Assembly: GCF_001421535.1 (NCBI RefSeq)
Contig: NZ_LMKN01000008.1
Location: 1,020,980 to 1,084,979, forward strand
Length of the DNA stretch: 64,000 nt
Direction: 5' to 3'
Source: Sphingomonas sp. Leaf20
Lineage (GTDB): Bacteria; Pseudomonadota; Alphaproteobacteria; Sphingomonadales; Sphingomonadaceae
The notes under the pieces are model-generated. The model did no database searches. It saw only the letters and a program-made list of their open reading frames with translations, and had not been told where the DNA came from. The position numbers and the translations under genes were made by a program. Positions 1 to 8,800 of the stretch are shown piece by piece; position 1 is the stretch's first letter, and each line of letters opens with the position of its first letter.

Positions 1-76
1 CGATGCGAACCTGCCGCATATGGTCGAGGACATGGTCGCGCGCGAAATCGCCAAGATCATGAACCAGCAGCCCTGA
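1..76 (+). CDS. popZ: PopZ/DUF2497 family protein, C-terminal fragment
   Basis: Only the last 24 codons are in the window, ending in TGA at 74-76. The visible residues read as an amphipathic helix with the pattern NLPHMVEDMVAREI near the end, which matches the conserved C-terminal helix of the DUF2497 family (cell-pole organising protein PopZ in Caulobacter). In alphaproteobacteria this gene commonly lies just upstream of valS, as it does here with one gene inserted between. PopZ forms a polymeric hub at the cell pole. Assignment rests on this short tail and on synteny, so it is moderate. Confidence 0.6.
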   Translation, partial: DANLPHMVEDMVAREIAKIMNQQP

Positions 77-266
77 TCATCGGCGGGCTGTCAGATCGCG
101 GCCCGCCCATCGTTTCCCGAGCCTGACCTGACGCTGAGCTACGGAAGATGTACCCGTCGCGGGAGGACAAGCTCAAGCGCGGCCGGCTCCCGTCTTCCGT
201 CGCAAATCGCGTGTTCTGGCAGGAGTCCGGCGGAACCACGGTGCGACGGACTTGGTTTGGTTGGGC

Positions 267-1865
267 ATGTCCAGACCGCCCGCGCCCGATACAGACACCG
301 ATGCCTTGAGTGCGAGCGCGCACCTGCACGACATCATGCCCGCCGGCGCCGGGAGCGACATCTTTTTCGCGGCGGTGAAGACCACGCGGATGCCGATGGT
401 CGTGACCGATCCGCACCGGCCCGACAACCCCATCATCTTCTGCAACGAGGCGTTCTCGTTCCTGACCGGCTATTCGCAGGACGAGATCCTCGGGTATAAT
501 TGCCGGTTCCTGCAGGGGCCCGAAACCGACCGCACCGTCGTCGACGAGATCCGTGCCGCGATCGCCAAGCGCGAAGAAATCGCGGTCGAGGTGCTCAATT
601 ACCGCAAGAACGGCTCGACCTTCTGGAACGCGCTCTTCGTGTCGCCGGTCTTCGGCGACGACGGCGAACTCCGCTATTTTTTCGCGAGCCAGCTCGACAT
701 CTCGCGGCGGCGCGAGGCGGAGGAGGCGCTGCACGAGGCGCAGCGGATGGAGGCCGTCGGCAAGCTGACCGGCGGCATCGCGCATGATTTCAACAACCTG
801 CTTCAGGTCATCCAGGGCTATGCGGATATCCTCGATGCCCGGATCGACGCGAGTGACCGCGCGGCACGGCGCGCGGTGGATGCGATCGCGACGTCGGCAT
901 CGCGCGCCGCGACGCTGACCCAGCAATTGCTCGCCTTTGCGCGCAAGCAGGAGTTGCGCGACCGCCTGCTCAATCTCAACCAGCTGATCGGCGACTTCCG
1001 ACCGATCCTCGATCGCAGCATCGGCGATGGCGTCGTGCTCAAACGGAAACTGGCGAACGACCTGTGGAACTGCCGGATCGACCCGGTCCAGGCCGAGATG
1101 GCGCTGCTCAACGTCATCGCCAACGCGCGCGACGCGCTCGGCGGCGCGGGGACCGTCACGCTCACGACGCGCAACGCGGTCCTGCCCGAGGATGACGGCG
1201 TGGCGAAGCTCGAACCGGGCGAATATGTCGTCCTCAGCATCAGGGATGACGGGCCCGGCATCGATCCGGCGACCGCGGACAAGGTGTTCGAACCCTTCTT
1301 CACGACCAAGGAGATGGGCAAGGGCGCGGGGCTCGGTCTCGCGATGGTTTATGGTTTCGTGCGGCAGTCGGGCGGGCTCGCCACGATCCAGAACGCGCCG
1401 GGCGGCGGTGCCGAGGTCTCGCTCTATTTCCCGCGCGCGAGCGGTGCGGTCGAGCGCAAGCCAGCCGGGCCGATCGCGCCGCGTACCGGCGGCGCCGAGC
1501 GCGTGCTGATGGTCGAGGACCAGATCGAGGTGGGCGAGCTCGGCAAGACGATCCTCGAGGATCTTGGCTATGACGTCGTGCTGGTGAACAGCGGGCGCGC
1601 CGCGCTTGATACGCTCGCGGCGGACACCGACTTTCGCCTGGTGTTCACCGACATCCTGATGCCCGGCGGCATGAACGGCGTCGCGCTGGCGCAGAGCGTC
1701 CGGCGCGACTTCCCGCATATCGCGGTATTGCTGACCACGGGCTTTGCCGACGAGGCGATCGACGAGGGGAGCCGGTCGTTCGAACTGATCCGCAAACCCT
1801 ATCGGCGCAACGAACTCAACCAGCGGATTCGCGCGGTGCTCGACAAGCCGGGTGCGCGGACGTGA
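267..1865 (+). CDS. LOV-domain hybrid sensor histidine kinase
   Basis: This is a soluble blue-light-sensing hybrid kinase of 532 residues from the ATG at 267; an in-frame TTG lies at 252. An N-terminal PAS/LOV domain (about 30-150) carries the flavin-binding signature GYNCRFLQG with the photoactive Cys near residue 79. A dimerisation/phosphoacceptor helix has the H-box GGIAHDFNN with His near 173. An ATPase domain follows (about 225-390, motifs DDGPGI and GAGLGLAMVYG), then a C-terminal receiver (about 412-525) with phospho-acceptor Asp near 462 in FTDILMPG. No membrane segment is visible. The receiver suggests intramolecular phosphotransfer or signal quenching; no separate regulator gene lies beside it. 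Light sensing is inferred from the intact LOV motif. Confidence 0.92.
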   Translation: MSRPPAPDTDTDALSASAHLHDIMPAGAGSDIFFAAVKTTRMPMVVTDPHRPDNPIIFCNEAFSFLTGYSQDEILGYNCRFLQGPETDRTVVDEIRAAIAKREEIAVEVLNYRKNGSTFWNALFVSPVFGDDGELRYFFASQLDISRRREAEEALHEAQRMEAVGKLTGGIAHDFNNLLQVIQGYADILDARIDASDRAARRAVDAIATSASRAATLTQQLLAFARKQELRDRLLNLNQLIGDFRPILDRSIGDGVVLKRKLANDLWNCRIDPVQAEMALLNVIANARDALGGAGTVTLTTRNAVLPEDDGVAKLEPGEYVVLSIRDDGPGIDPATADKVFEPFFTTKEMGKGAGLGLAMVYGFVRQSGGLATIQNAPGGGAEVSLYFPRASGAVERKPAGPIAPRTGGAERVLMVEDQIEVGELGKTILEDLGYDVVLVNSGRAALDTLAADTDFRLVFTDILMPGGMNGVALAQSVRRDFPHIAVLLTTGFADEAIDEGSRSFELIRKPYRRNELNQRIRAVLDKPGART

Positions 1866-1904
1866 GGCTAGTCTAGCCCGGACGCGCTCGCTAAGGCGTC
1901 GGAC

Positions 1905-4601
1905 ATGAGCGAGCTTCCCAAAACCTTCGACCCCGCCTCCATCGAATCGCGCTGGTATGCGCATTGGGAGGCCAGTGGCCAGTTCCGCCCCGACCGCCCG
2001 AACGCGGAACCCTGGACGATCGTCAACCCGCCGCCCAACGTGACGGGCAGCCTGCATATCGGCCATGCGCTCGACAACACGCTGCAGGATATCCTGACGC
2101 GCCACGCACGCCTCAAGGGCAAGGACGCGCTCTGGGTGGTCGGCACCGATCACGCGGGCATCGCGACGCAGATGGTCGTCGAGCGCCAGATGGGCGCAAT
2201 GTCCCCGCCGCAGAAGCGCACCGACCTCTCGCGCGAGGACTTCATCGCCAAGGTCTGGGCGTGGAAGGAGGAGAGCGGCGGCGAGATCACGCAGCAGCTC
2301 CGCCGCTTGGGCTGCTCGATGGACTGGGCGAACGAACGCTTCACGATGGACGAGGGCTTTTCGAAGGCCGTCCTCAAGGTGTTCGTCGACCTCCACAAGC
2401 AGGGGCTGCTCTACCGCGACAAGCGCCTCGTGAACTGGGATCCGGGCCTCGGCACCGCGATCAGCGACCTCGAGGTCGAGACGCGCGAGATCAAGGGGAG
2501 CTTCTGGCACCTGCGCTATCCGCTCGCCGACGGATCGGGTTTCATCGAGGTCGCCACGACGCGGCCCGAGACGATGCTCGCCGACATGGCGGTGGCGGTC
2601 AACGCGTCCGACGAGCGCTACACCGCGCTGATCGGCAAGCAGGTGAAGCTGCCGATCACCGGCCGGCTGATCCCGATCATCGCCGACGATCATGCCGATC
2701 CCGAACTCGGATCCGGTGCTGTCAAAATCACGCCGGGGCATGACTTCAACGATTTCGAAGTTGGCAAGCGGGCAGGGATGGCCGCGGGGACGATGCTCAA
2801 CATGCTCGATGCCAAGGCGCGCGTCGTGCAGGTGTCCGACGGGCTGATCCCCGCCGACCTGCTCGGGCTGACGACCGCCGAGGCGCGGAAAGCTGTCGTC
2901 GCGCAGCTGAAGGCCGAGGGCTTCCTGATCGCGCATGTCGACAAGGACGGCGTCGAGCACGACGCCGAGCCGCGCACGATTCAGACGCCGTACGGCGATC
3001 GCTCGGGCGTGGTGATCGAGCCGTGGCTGACCGACCAATGGTATGTCGACGCCAAGACGCTCGCGCAGCCCGCGATCGAGGCGGTGCGCGTCGGCGCGAT
3101 CGATATCGTGCCCAAGACCTGGGAGAAGACGTTCTTCAACTGGATGGAGAACATCCAGCCCTGGTGCGTGTCGCGCCAGCTGTGGTGGGGGCACCAGATC
3201 CCGGCCTGGTTCGGGCCGGACGGCACGCCGTACGTCGCCGAGACGGAGGCCGAAGCGCAGGCGCTCGCCGGCGCTGGGGTGACGCTGGTGCGCGATCCCG
3301 ACGTGCTGGATACGTGGTTTTCGTCGGCGCTCTGGCCGTTTGCGACGATGGGCTGGCCTGAGGAGTCCGACCCGACGCTCGGCGGGCGCTATCCCAATGA
3401 CGTGCTGATCTCCGGCTTCGACATCCTGTTCTTCTGGAACGCGCGGATGATGATGCAGGGGCTGCATTTCATGAAGGACGTGCCGTTCCGCACGCTCTAT
3501 CTGCACGGCCTCGTCCGCGCCGCCGATGGCGCGAAGATGTCCAAGTCGAAGGGCAATGTCGTCAACCCGCTCGGGCTGATCGACCAATATGGCGCCGATG
3601 CGCTGCGCTTCTTCATGGCGGCGATGGAGAGCCAGGGCCGCGACATCAAGATGGATGAGAAGCGCGTCGAGGGCTATCGCAACTTCGCGACCAAATTGTG
3701 GAACGCCGCCCGCTTCGCGCAGGCCAACGGCATCGTCGCAAGCACCACGCTGGAGGCGCCGCGCGCGGAGCTCGCGGTCAACAAGTGGATCATCGCCGAG
3801 ACGATCGCGACCGTGCAGACGGTCGACCTCGCGCTTGCCGACTACCGCTTCGACGGCGCCGCCAACGCGATCTACCAGTTCGCGTGGAGCCGCTTCTGCG
3901 ACTGGTATCTCGAACTCATCAAGCCGCAGATGGTTGGCGACGAGCGCGGCCAGATCGACGACGAATCTAAGGCGGTCGCGGGCTGGGTGCTCGACCAGAT
4001 CCTGGTGCTGCTCCACCCGTTCATGCCGTTCATCACCGAAGAGCTGTGGCACGCGATGGCCGATCCCGCCCATCCGCGCGAGCACGACCTGATCGTCGCG
4101 CAGTGGCCGATGGCGGATGCGCGGTCGCTCGATCCCGAGGCGAGCAGGGAGGTCGACTGGCTGATCCGGCTGGTTCAGGAAATCCGCACCGCGCGCAACG
4201 AGTTGAACGTGCCGCCGGGTGCGCGTCTACCGCTGCACGTCCGTGATGCCAACGCGGCGACGCTGGCGCGGCTCGAACGCCAGGCCCCTGCGCTCGCCCG
4301 CCTCGCGCGCGTCACGCATGCCGAGGGCGAAGCCGCCGGCGGCGCGGCGCAGGTCGTGGTCGACGAGGCGACCTTCGTCCTGCCGCTCGAAGGCGTGATC
4401 GATCTCGAGTCCGAGCGCACGCGTCTCACCAAGGCGATCGCGGCGGCGGAGAAGGAACGCGACGCGCTGGCGGGCCGGCTCGGCAATGCGAGCTTCGTCG
4501 AGCGCGCCAAGCCCGAAGCGGTCGAGAAGGCCAAGGCGGATCACGCCGACAAGGCGGCGGAAGCCGCGCGGCTGCAGGCGGCGCTGGGCCGGCTGGGCTG
4601 A
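1905..4601 (+). CDS. valS: Valyl-tRNA synthetase
   Basis: This is a class I aminoacyl-tRNA synthetase of 898 residues that charges tRNA-Val in the cytosol. The HIGH motif is at residues 51-54 within [15 protein letters not shown], and the KMSKS loop is at about 544-548. The middle CP1 editing domain contains [10 protein letters not shown], the hydrolytic site that clears mischarged Thr. The C-terminus is a coiled-coil arm rich in Ala, Glu and Lys (about 830-895), which contacts tRNA. The length fits the bacterial family. It starts 39 bases after the LOV kinase gene. Confidence 0.98.
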   Translation: MSELPKTFDPASIESRWYAHWEASGQFRPDRPNAEPWTIVNPPPNVTGSLHIGHALDNTLQDILTRHARLKGKDALWVVGTDHAGIATQMVVERQMGAMSPPQKRTDLSREDFIAKVWAWKEESGGEITQQLRRLGCSMDWANERFTMDEGFSKAVLKVFVDLHKQGLLYRDKRLVNWDPGLGTAISDLEVETREIKGSFWHLRYPLADGSGFIEVATTRPETMLADMAVAVNASDERYTALIGKQVKLPITGRLIPIIADDHADPELGSGAVKITPGHDFNDFEVGKRAGMAAGTMLNMLDAKARVVQVSDGLIPADLLGLTTAEARKAVVAQLKAEGFLIAHVDKDGVEHDAEPRTIQTPYGDRSGVVIEPWLTDQWYVDAKTLAQPAIEAVRVGAIDIVPKTWEKTFFNWMENIQPWCVSRQLWWGHQIPAWFGPDGTPYVAETEAEAQALAGAGVTLVRDPDVLDTWFSSALWPFATMGWPEESDPTLGGRYPNDVLISGFDILFFWNARMMMQGLHFMKDVPFRTLYLHGLVRAADGAKMSKSKGNVVNPLGLIDQYGADALRFFMAAMESQGRDIKMDEKRVEGYRNFATKLWNAARFAQANGIVASTTLEAPRAELAVNKWIIAETIATVQTVDLALADYRFDGAANAIYQFAWSRFCDWYLELIKPQMVGDERGQIDDESKAVAGWVLDQILVLLHPFMPFITEELWHAMADPAHPREHDLIVAQWPMADARSLDPEASREVDWLIRLVQEIRTARNELNVPPGARLPLHVRDANAATLARLERQAPALARLARVTHAEGEAAGGAAQVVVDEATFVLPLEGVIDLESERTRLTKAIAAAEKERDALAGRLGNASFVERAKPEAVEKAKADHADKAAEAARLQAALGRLG

Positions 4602-4711
4602 TTTCCGTCCGCTGTACGCGACGGGCATGAGCGTGCGTTACGAGAGCTGCCAGCATATGGGGTCGGGGCCTGTCCTGACCCCGCATGCACAGGGGAGGGG
4701 ACCCGACTGCG

Positions 4712-6217
4712 ATGCCTGACGCGACGGACACGCCTGCAGCGAAGACCGGCCAGCGCGACCTGACCGCGGGGCCGATCGGCAAGACGTTGCTCGCGTTCGC
4801 GCTGCCGACGCTCGGATCGTCGGTCCTGCAATCGCTCAACGGCTCGATCAACGCGGTGTGGATCGGCCAATTTCTCGGCGAGCGCGCGCTGGCGGCGACG
4901 ACCAACGCGAACATCATCATGTTCCTGCTGGTCGCCGCGGTGTTCGGCTTCGGCATGGCGTCGACGATCCTGATCGGCCAGAATATGGGGCGGCGCGACA
5001 TCGATGCGGTGCGCCGCGTGCTCGGCACGTCGTTCGGGCTGTTCACGATCATCTCGGTGCTGACGGTGGCAATCGGCTGGCTGGTCGCGCCGGCGATCCT
5101 GCGGGTGCTGGCGACGCCTGCCGAGGTCTATCCGCTCGCGCTCGCCTATCTGCGCGTGATCTTCGTCGCGATGCCCGCGGGGTTCCTGACCGTGCTGCTG
5201 ACGATGGCGCTGCGCGGCACCGGCGATTCGCTGACGCCGCTCAAGTTCATGGCGCTCGGCTCGGTCGTCGACGTCGCGCTTAACCCGCTGCTGATCCGCG
5301 GCTGGGGGCCGATCCCCGCGCTCGGGATCGAGGGTTCCGCGCTCGCGACTTTGATCGCCAACACCGTCTCGTTCGTCGCGCTGCTCGCCTATATCTATGC
5401 GAAGGACCTGCCGATCCGGCTGCGCGGCGCGGAGCTGCGCTATATCCTGCCCGATCGCGCGCTGCTGCGGACGATCGTCGTGAAGGGCGTCCCGATGGGG
5501 TTGCAGATGCTCGTCGTCTCGACCTCGGCGCTGGCGATGATCGGGCTCGTCAACCGTCACGGCACGACGACCACCGCAGCCTATGGCGCGACCAACCAGC
5601 TCTGGACCTATGTCCAGATGCCCGCGATGGCGGTCGGCGCGGCGGTCAGCGCGATGGCGGCGCAGAATATCGGCGCGGGGCGCTGGGACCGGGTCGACCG
5701 GATCACGCGCGCCGGGCTGATGATGAACCTTGCGCTGACCGGCGGGCTGGTCGCGCTGCTGACGCTGCTCGACCGGCACGTGCTGTGGCTGTTCCTGGGG
5801 CAGGACGGCGGTGCGATCGAGATCGCCACGCGGATCAACCTGATCGCGGGGTGGAGCTTCATCCTGTTCGGCGTGTCGATGGTGTTGTCCGCGACGGTAC
5901 GCGCGAACGGGGCGGTCGTCGGGCCGCTCGTCATCCTTGCGATCGCGATGGGGCCGGTCCGCTTCGGGCTCGCCTATGCGCTCGAGCCCATGCTCGGCGC
6001 GGATGCGATCTGGTGGAGTTTTCCCGCGGGATCGCTCGCGTCGATGCTGTTGACGATCGCTTATTATGCGCGAGGCGGATGGCGGCGGGGACGGATCGTC
6101 GCGCCGGGATCAGTCGGGGCTGCGGGAGCGAACGCGCAGGACGCCACCGGGGAGGGCGCGGGCGAGCAGACCAGAGCTGATTGCGAACCGACCGCCCGAT
6201 CGATGCCCGTCGGCTGA
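4712..6217 (+). CDS. MATE family efflux transporter
   Basis: This is a 501-residue inner-membrane protein of the MATE (multi antimicrobial extrusion) family, with twelve hydrophobic segments in two homologous halves. MATE proteins export cationic drugs or metabolites by Na+ or H+ antiport. The ATG at 4712 is preferred because a purine-rich site (AGGGGAGGGG, 4691-4700) lies upstream; an in-frame ATG at 4685 falls in front of that site. A GGGGTC/GACCCC inverted repeat (4659-4682) between valS and this gene could be a weak terminator. The hydrophilic C-terminal tail after the last helix (about 50 residues) is longer than usual. The substrate cannot be told from sequence. Confidence 0.9.
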   Translation: MPDATDTPAAKTGQRDLTAGPIGKTLLAFALPTLGSSVLQSLNGSINAVWIGQFLGERALAATTNANIIMFLLVAAVFGFGMASTILIGQNMGRRDIDAVRRVLGTSFGLFTIISVLTVAIGWLVAPAILRVLATPAEVYPLALAYLRVIFVAMPAGFLTVLLTMALRGTGDSLTPLKFMALGSVVDVALNPLLIRGWGPIPALGIEGSALATLIANTVSFVALLAYIYAKDLPIRLRGAELRYILPDRALLRTIVVKGVPMGLQMLVVSTSALAMIGLVNRHGTTTTAAYGATNQLWTYVQMPAMAVGAAVSAMAAQNIGAGRWDRVDRITRAGLMMNLALTGGLVALLTLLDRHVLWLFLGQDGGAIEIATRINLIAGWSFILFGVSMVLSATVRANGAVVGPLVILAIAMGPVRFGLAYALEPMLGADAIWWSFPAGSLASMLLTIAYYARGGWRRGRIVAPGSVGAAGANAQDATGEGAGEQTRADCEPTARSMPVG

Positions 6218-6238
6218 GCGTCGCCGCCAAGCGCGCGA

Positions 6239-7156
6239 TCAGCGCTCCGGCGGAACGGAAACCGGCGCCATCACGCGGATGATCCCCGCGGCAACCTTCG
6301 CGGTCACGGGTGTCTTTGCCAGCACCTCGCCGTCGATTGAGATGGGCAGCTTGGGGATCGTCGTGATCTTCAGGCTCTTGCCGCGAAAGTCGCGGACCTT
6401 TTCATGGCGCGACTCGTGGCGGAAGACGCTGGCGAGCCAGTTCATCACGAGCCGGCGCTTCACATGCCCCATCACGGCCTGGACGACGATCTCGCCCGAA
6501 TCGACCGCGGCGGCATCGACGAGTTCGGTACCGCCATGGAACGGACCATTGGAGATACGGACCTCGACGACGCGCATGCGCACCGCGTCGTCACCCTCGC
6601 CGACGATCAGCGTGAAGGGCCGGAAGCGCGCGAACTGATACGCCGCCCAGCCGAGATATCCCACCCGGCCGAGGATCTTCTTCAGGCCGTGCGGGACTGT
6701 TTCGGCGATCTTGGGGCTGATCCCCATCGCCGCGCAGTTGGCGAAATAGTCACCGTCGATCATCCCGAGATCGATGCGCCGCGGCGCCCCCGTCCGGATG
6801 ACATCGACCGCGCCCTCGACCGTCAGCGGTATGCCGAGCGTACGCGCAAAGCTGTTCGCGGTGCCAAGCGGGAGAACGCCGAGAATCACGTCGTGGCCGA
6901 CCATCAGATCGACTAGCCCGCTGATCGTGCCGTCGCCGCCGCCGAGGATGAGCAGATCGGGCTTTTTGGCAAGCGCGGTCCTGACGGTCTGCTCCAGATC
7001 ATCGGGATCGTCGACCGCATGCGCATCGACCGGAAAGGGCAGGCCGGACATGCTCGCGCACGCGCGCTTGAACATCTTCTGCCCCTTGCGCGACTTCGCG
7101 TTCACGACGAGGGCAGCCGACTTGATCGGGGCGGGATCGGATGGGGCGGTGGTCAT
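6239..7156 (-). CDS. Diacylglycerol kinase family lipid kinase (YegS/BmrU type)
   Basis: This is a 305-residue cytosolic protein of the DAGK/YegS/sphingosine-kinase superfamily, which phosphorylates lipid hydroxyls with ATP. The nucleotide-binding motif GGGDGTIS is present in the N-terminal domain together with LPLGTANSFAR, followed by the C-terminal beta-sandwich domain. The ATG at 7156 (MTTAPSDP) is chosen; an upstream extension to 7279 would run into the hemB promoter region and lacks family similarity. It is divergent from hemB and convergent with the MATE gene, from which only about 20 bases separate it. The lipid substrate is unknown. Confidence 0.88.
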   Translation of the reverse strand: MTTAPSDPAPIKSAALVVNAKSRKGQKMFKRACASMSGLPFPVDAHAVDDPDDLEQTVRTALAKKPDLLILGGGDGTISGLVDLMVGHDVILGVLPLGTANSFARTLGIPLTVEGAVDVIRTGAPRRIDLGMIDGDYFANCAAMGISPKIAETVPHGLKKILGRVGYLGWAAYQFARFRPFTLIVGEGDDAVRMRVVEVRISNGPFHGGTELVDAAAVDSGEIVVQAVMGHVKRRLVMNWLASVFRHESRHEKVRDFRGKSLKITTIPKLPISIDGEVLAKTPVTAKVAAGIIRVMAPVSVPPER

Positions 7157-7269
7157 CGAGCGCACAACGCACGGAACGCGGTTTCGCACCCGTAACGCTT
7201 CAGCGGAAAATTCTTCGTGCGTGAAGCCCGTGCTTGCCTCGCTTCCTGCCATCCCGCAAAGCCCTTCGC

Positions 7270-8262
7270 ATGTCCGCAAGCTATCCCGCGCTTCGCCTTC
7301 GCCGCACGCGTTCGACCGGCTGGAGCCGGCGCCTGCATGCCGAAACCGTACTCACCCCGGCCGACCTGATCTGGCCGCTGTTCGTCGTCGAGGGGGAGCG
7401 CGTCGAACAGCCGATCGCCAGCCTGCCCGGCGTGTCGCGCTGGTCGGTCGACCAGATCGTCGCGCGCGCTCGCGAAGCGCGCGACCTCGGCATCCCCTGT
7501 GTCGCGCTGTTCCCGTATACGCAGCCCGAACGGCGGACCGAGGACGGCCGCGAGGCGCTCAACCCCGACAATCTGATGTGCCAGGCGATCCGCGCGCTCA
7601 AGGATGCGGTCCCGGAGATCGGCGTGCTGACCGACGTCGCGCTCGATCCCTATACCAGCCACGGCCATGACGGGCTGGTCGACGCCGCGGGCTATGTCGT
7701 CAACGACACGACCGCGGAGATGCTGGTCGCGCAGGCGCTGAACCAGGCGGCGGCGGGCGCGGACATCATCGCGCCGAGCGACATGATGGACGGCCGCATC
7801 GGCCTGATCCGCACCGCGCTCGAGGCGGAGTCGCATCACAACGTCCAGATCATGTCCTATGCCGCCAAATATGCGAGCGCCTTCTACGGCCCGTTCCGCG
7901 ATGCGGTCGGCAGCCGCGGGCTGCTGAAGGGCGACAAGAAGACCTACCAGATGGACAATGCCAACGCCGAGGAGGCGCTGCGCGAGGTCGCGATGGATCT
8001 CGCCGAGGGCGCCGACACGGTGATGGTCAAGCCCGGCCTGCCCTATCTCGACATCATCGTCCGCGTCCGCCAGGCGTTCGAGGTGCCGGTGTTCGCGTAC
8101 CAGGTGTCGGGCGAGTACGCGATGCTCGAGGCGTCGGTCGCAGCCGGGGCCGGCGACCGCGACGCGCTGGTGCTCGAGACGCTGATGGCGTTCAAGCGGG
8201 CGGGATGCTCGGGCGTGCTGACCTATCATGCGGCACACGCGGCAAAGCTGCTGAATGGGTGA
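7270..8262 (+). CDS. hemB: Delta-aminolevulinic acid dehydratase (porphobilinogen synthase)
   Basis: HemB condenses two 5-aminolevulinate molecules into porphobilinogen in haem and related tetrapyrrole synthesis. The 330-residue protein has the family's full length. The metal-site segment reads DVALDPYTSHGHDG, with Asp and Ala in place of the three Cys found in zinc enzymes, which is the magnesium-type site common in alphaproteobacteria and plants. Schiff-base lysine contexts are visible in the SYAAKYASAFYGP and VMVKPGLPYLD segments. The ATG at 7270 (MSASYPAL) is preferred over an in-frame upstream codon at 7234. Its stop overlaps the start of the following GNAT gene. Confidence 0.97.
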   Translation: MSASYPALRLRRTRSTGWSRRLHAETVLTPADLIWPLFVVEGERVEQPIASLPGVSRWSVDQIVARAREARDLGIPCVALFPYTQPERRTEDGREALNPDNLMCQAIRALKDAVPEIGVLTDVALDPYTSHGHDGLVDAAGYVVNDTTAEMLVAQALNQAAAGADIIAPSDMMDGRIGLIRTALEAESHHNVQIMSYAAKYASAFYGPFRDAVGSRGLLKGDKKTYQMDNANAEEALREVAMDLAEGADTVMVKPGLPYLDIIVRVRQAFEVPVFAYQVSGEYAMLEASVAAGAGDRDALVLETLMAFKRAGCSGVLTYHAAHAAKLLNG

Positions 8263-8800
8263 GTTTCGGCTGGACGCCGGCCGGCTGATCCTTCGGTCGT
8301 GGCGTGACGGCGATATCGAACCCTTTGCCGCGATGGGGCGCGATCCCGAGGTGATGCGTTATCTCGGCCGCCTGGCGACGCGCGCGGAGGCAGAAGCCGC
8401 GATCGGCCGGATGGTCGAGCGCCAGCAACCCTGCGGCCACTGTTTTTGGGCCGTCGAGCGCAAAGCGGACGGCATGTTCCTCGGCTTCTGCGGACTGCTT
8501 CCCGCCAAACCGCCGATCGCAGGCGAGATCGAGATTGGCTGGCGTCTTGCGCGTCATGCCTGGGGACAGGGTTATGCCCGCGACGCGGCCGCAAGGAGCC
8601 TCGACTGGGGCTGGGCGAACCTGTCCGTCGACCATATCGTCGCCATCACGGTGCCGGCGAACAGCCGCAGCCGGGGGCTGATGCAGCGTCTGGGCATGCA
8701 CCGCGTCGAGGACGGCGATTTCGACCATCCGGAACTCGGCCTATCCGATCCGCTTCGCCGCCACATCCTCTATCGTATCGAGCGACCTGCCAATGCCTGA
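8255..8800 (+). CDS. GNAT family N-acetyltransferase (RimJ/RimL-like)
   Basis: This is a 181-residue acetyltransferase with the order of motifs typical of RimJ/RimL-type GNAT proteins: an N-terminal TDRLILR-like segment (DAGRLILRSW), a central EIEIGWRLARHAWGQGYARD acetyl-CoA loop, and VPANSRSRGLMQRLGMH near the C-terminus. These enzymes acetylate protein N-termini or small amines. The ATG at 8255 overlaps the last codons of hemB, and its own stop overlaps the start of the next gene, so the three genes are likely one operon. The acceptor is unknown. Confidence 0.9.
   Translation: MGEFRLDAGRLILRSWRDGDIEPFAAMGRDPEVMRYLGRLATRAEAEAAIGRMVERQQPCGHCFWAVERKADGMFLGFCGLLPAKPPIAGEIEIGWRLARHAWGQGYARDAAARSLDWGWANLSVDHIVAITVPANSRSRGLMQRLGMHRVEDGDFDHPELGLSDPLRRHILYRIERPANA

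Noticed and set aside
57..4085. Very long open frame on the minus strand over the kinase and valS
   Set aside because: It lies antisense to two genes with full domain signatures, and its product is Arg/His-rich without family features, as expected from a G+C-rich reverse strand.
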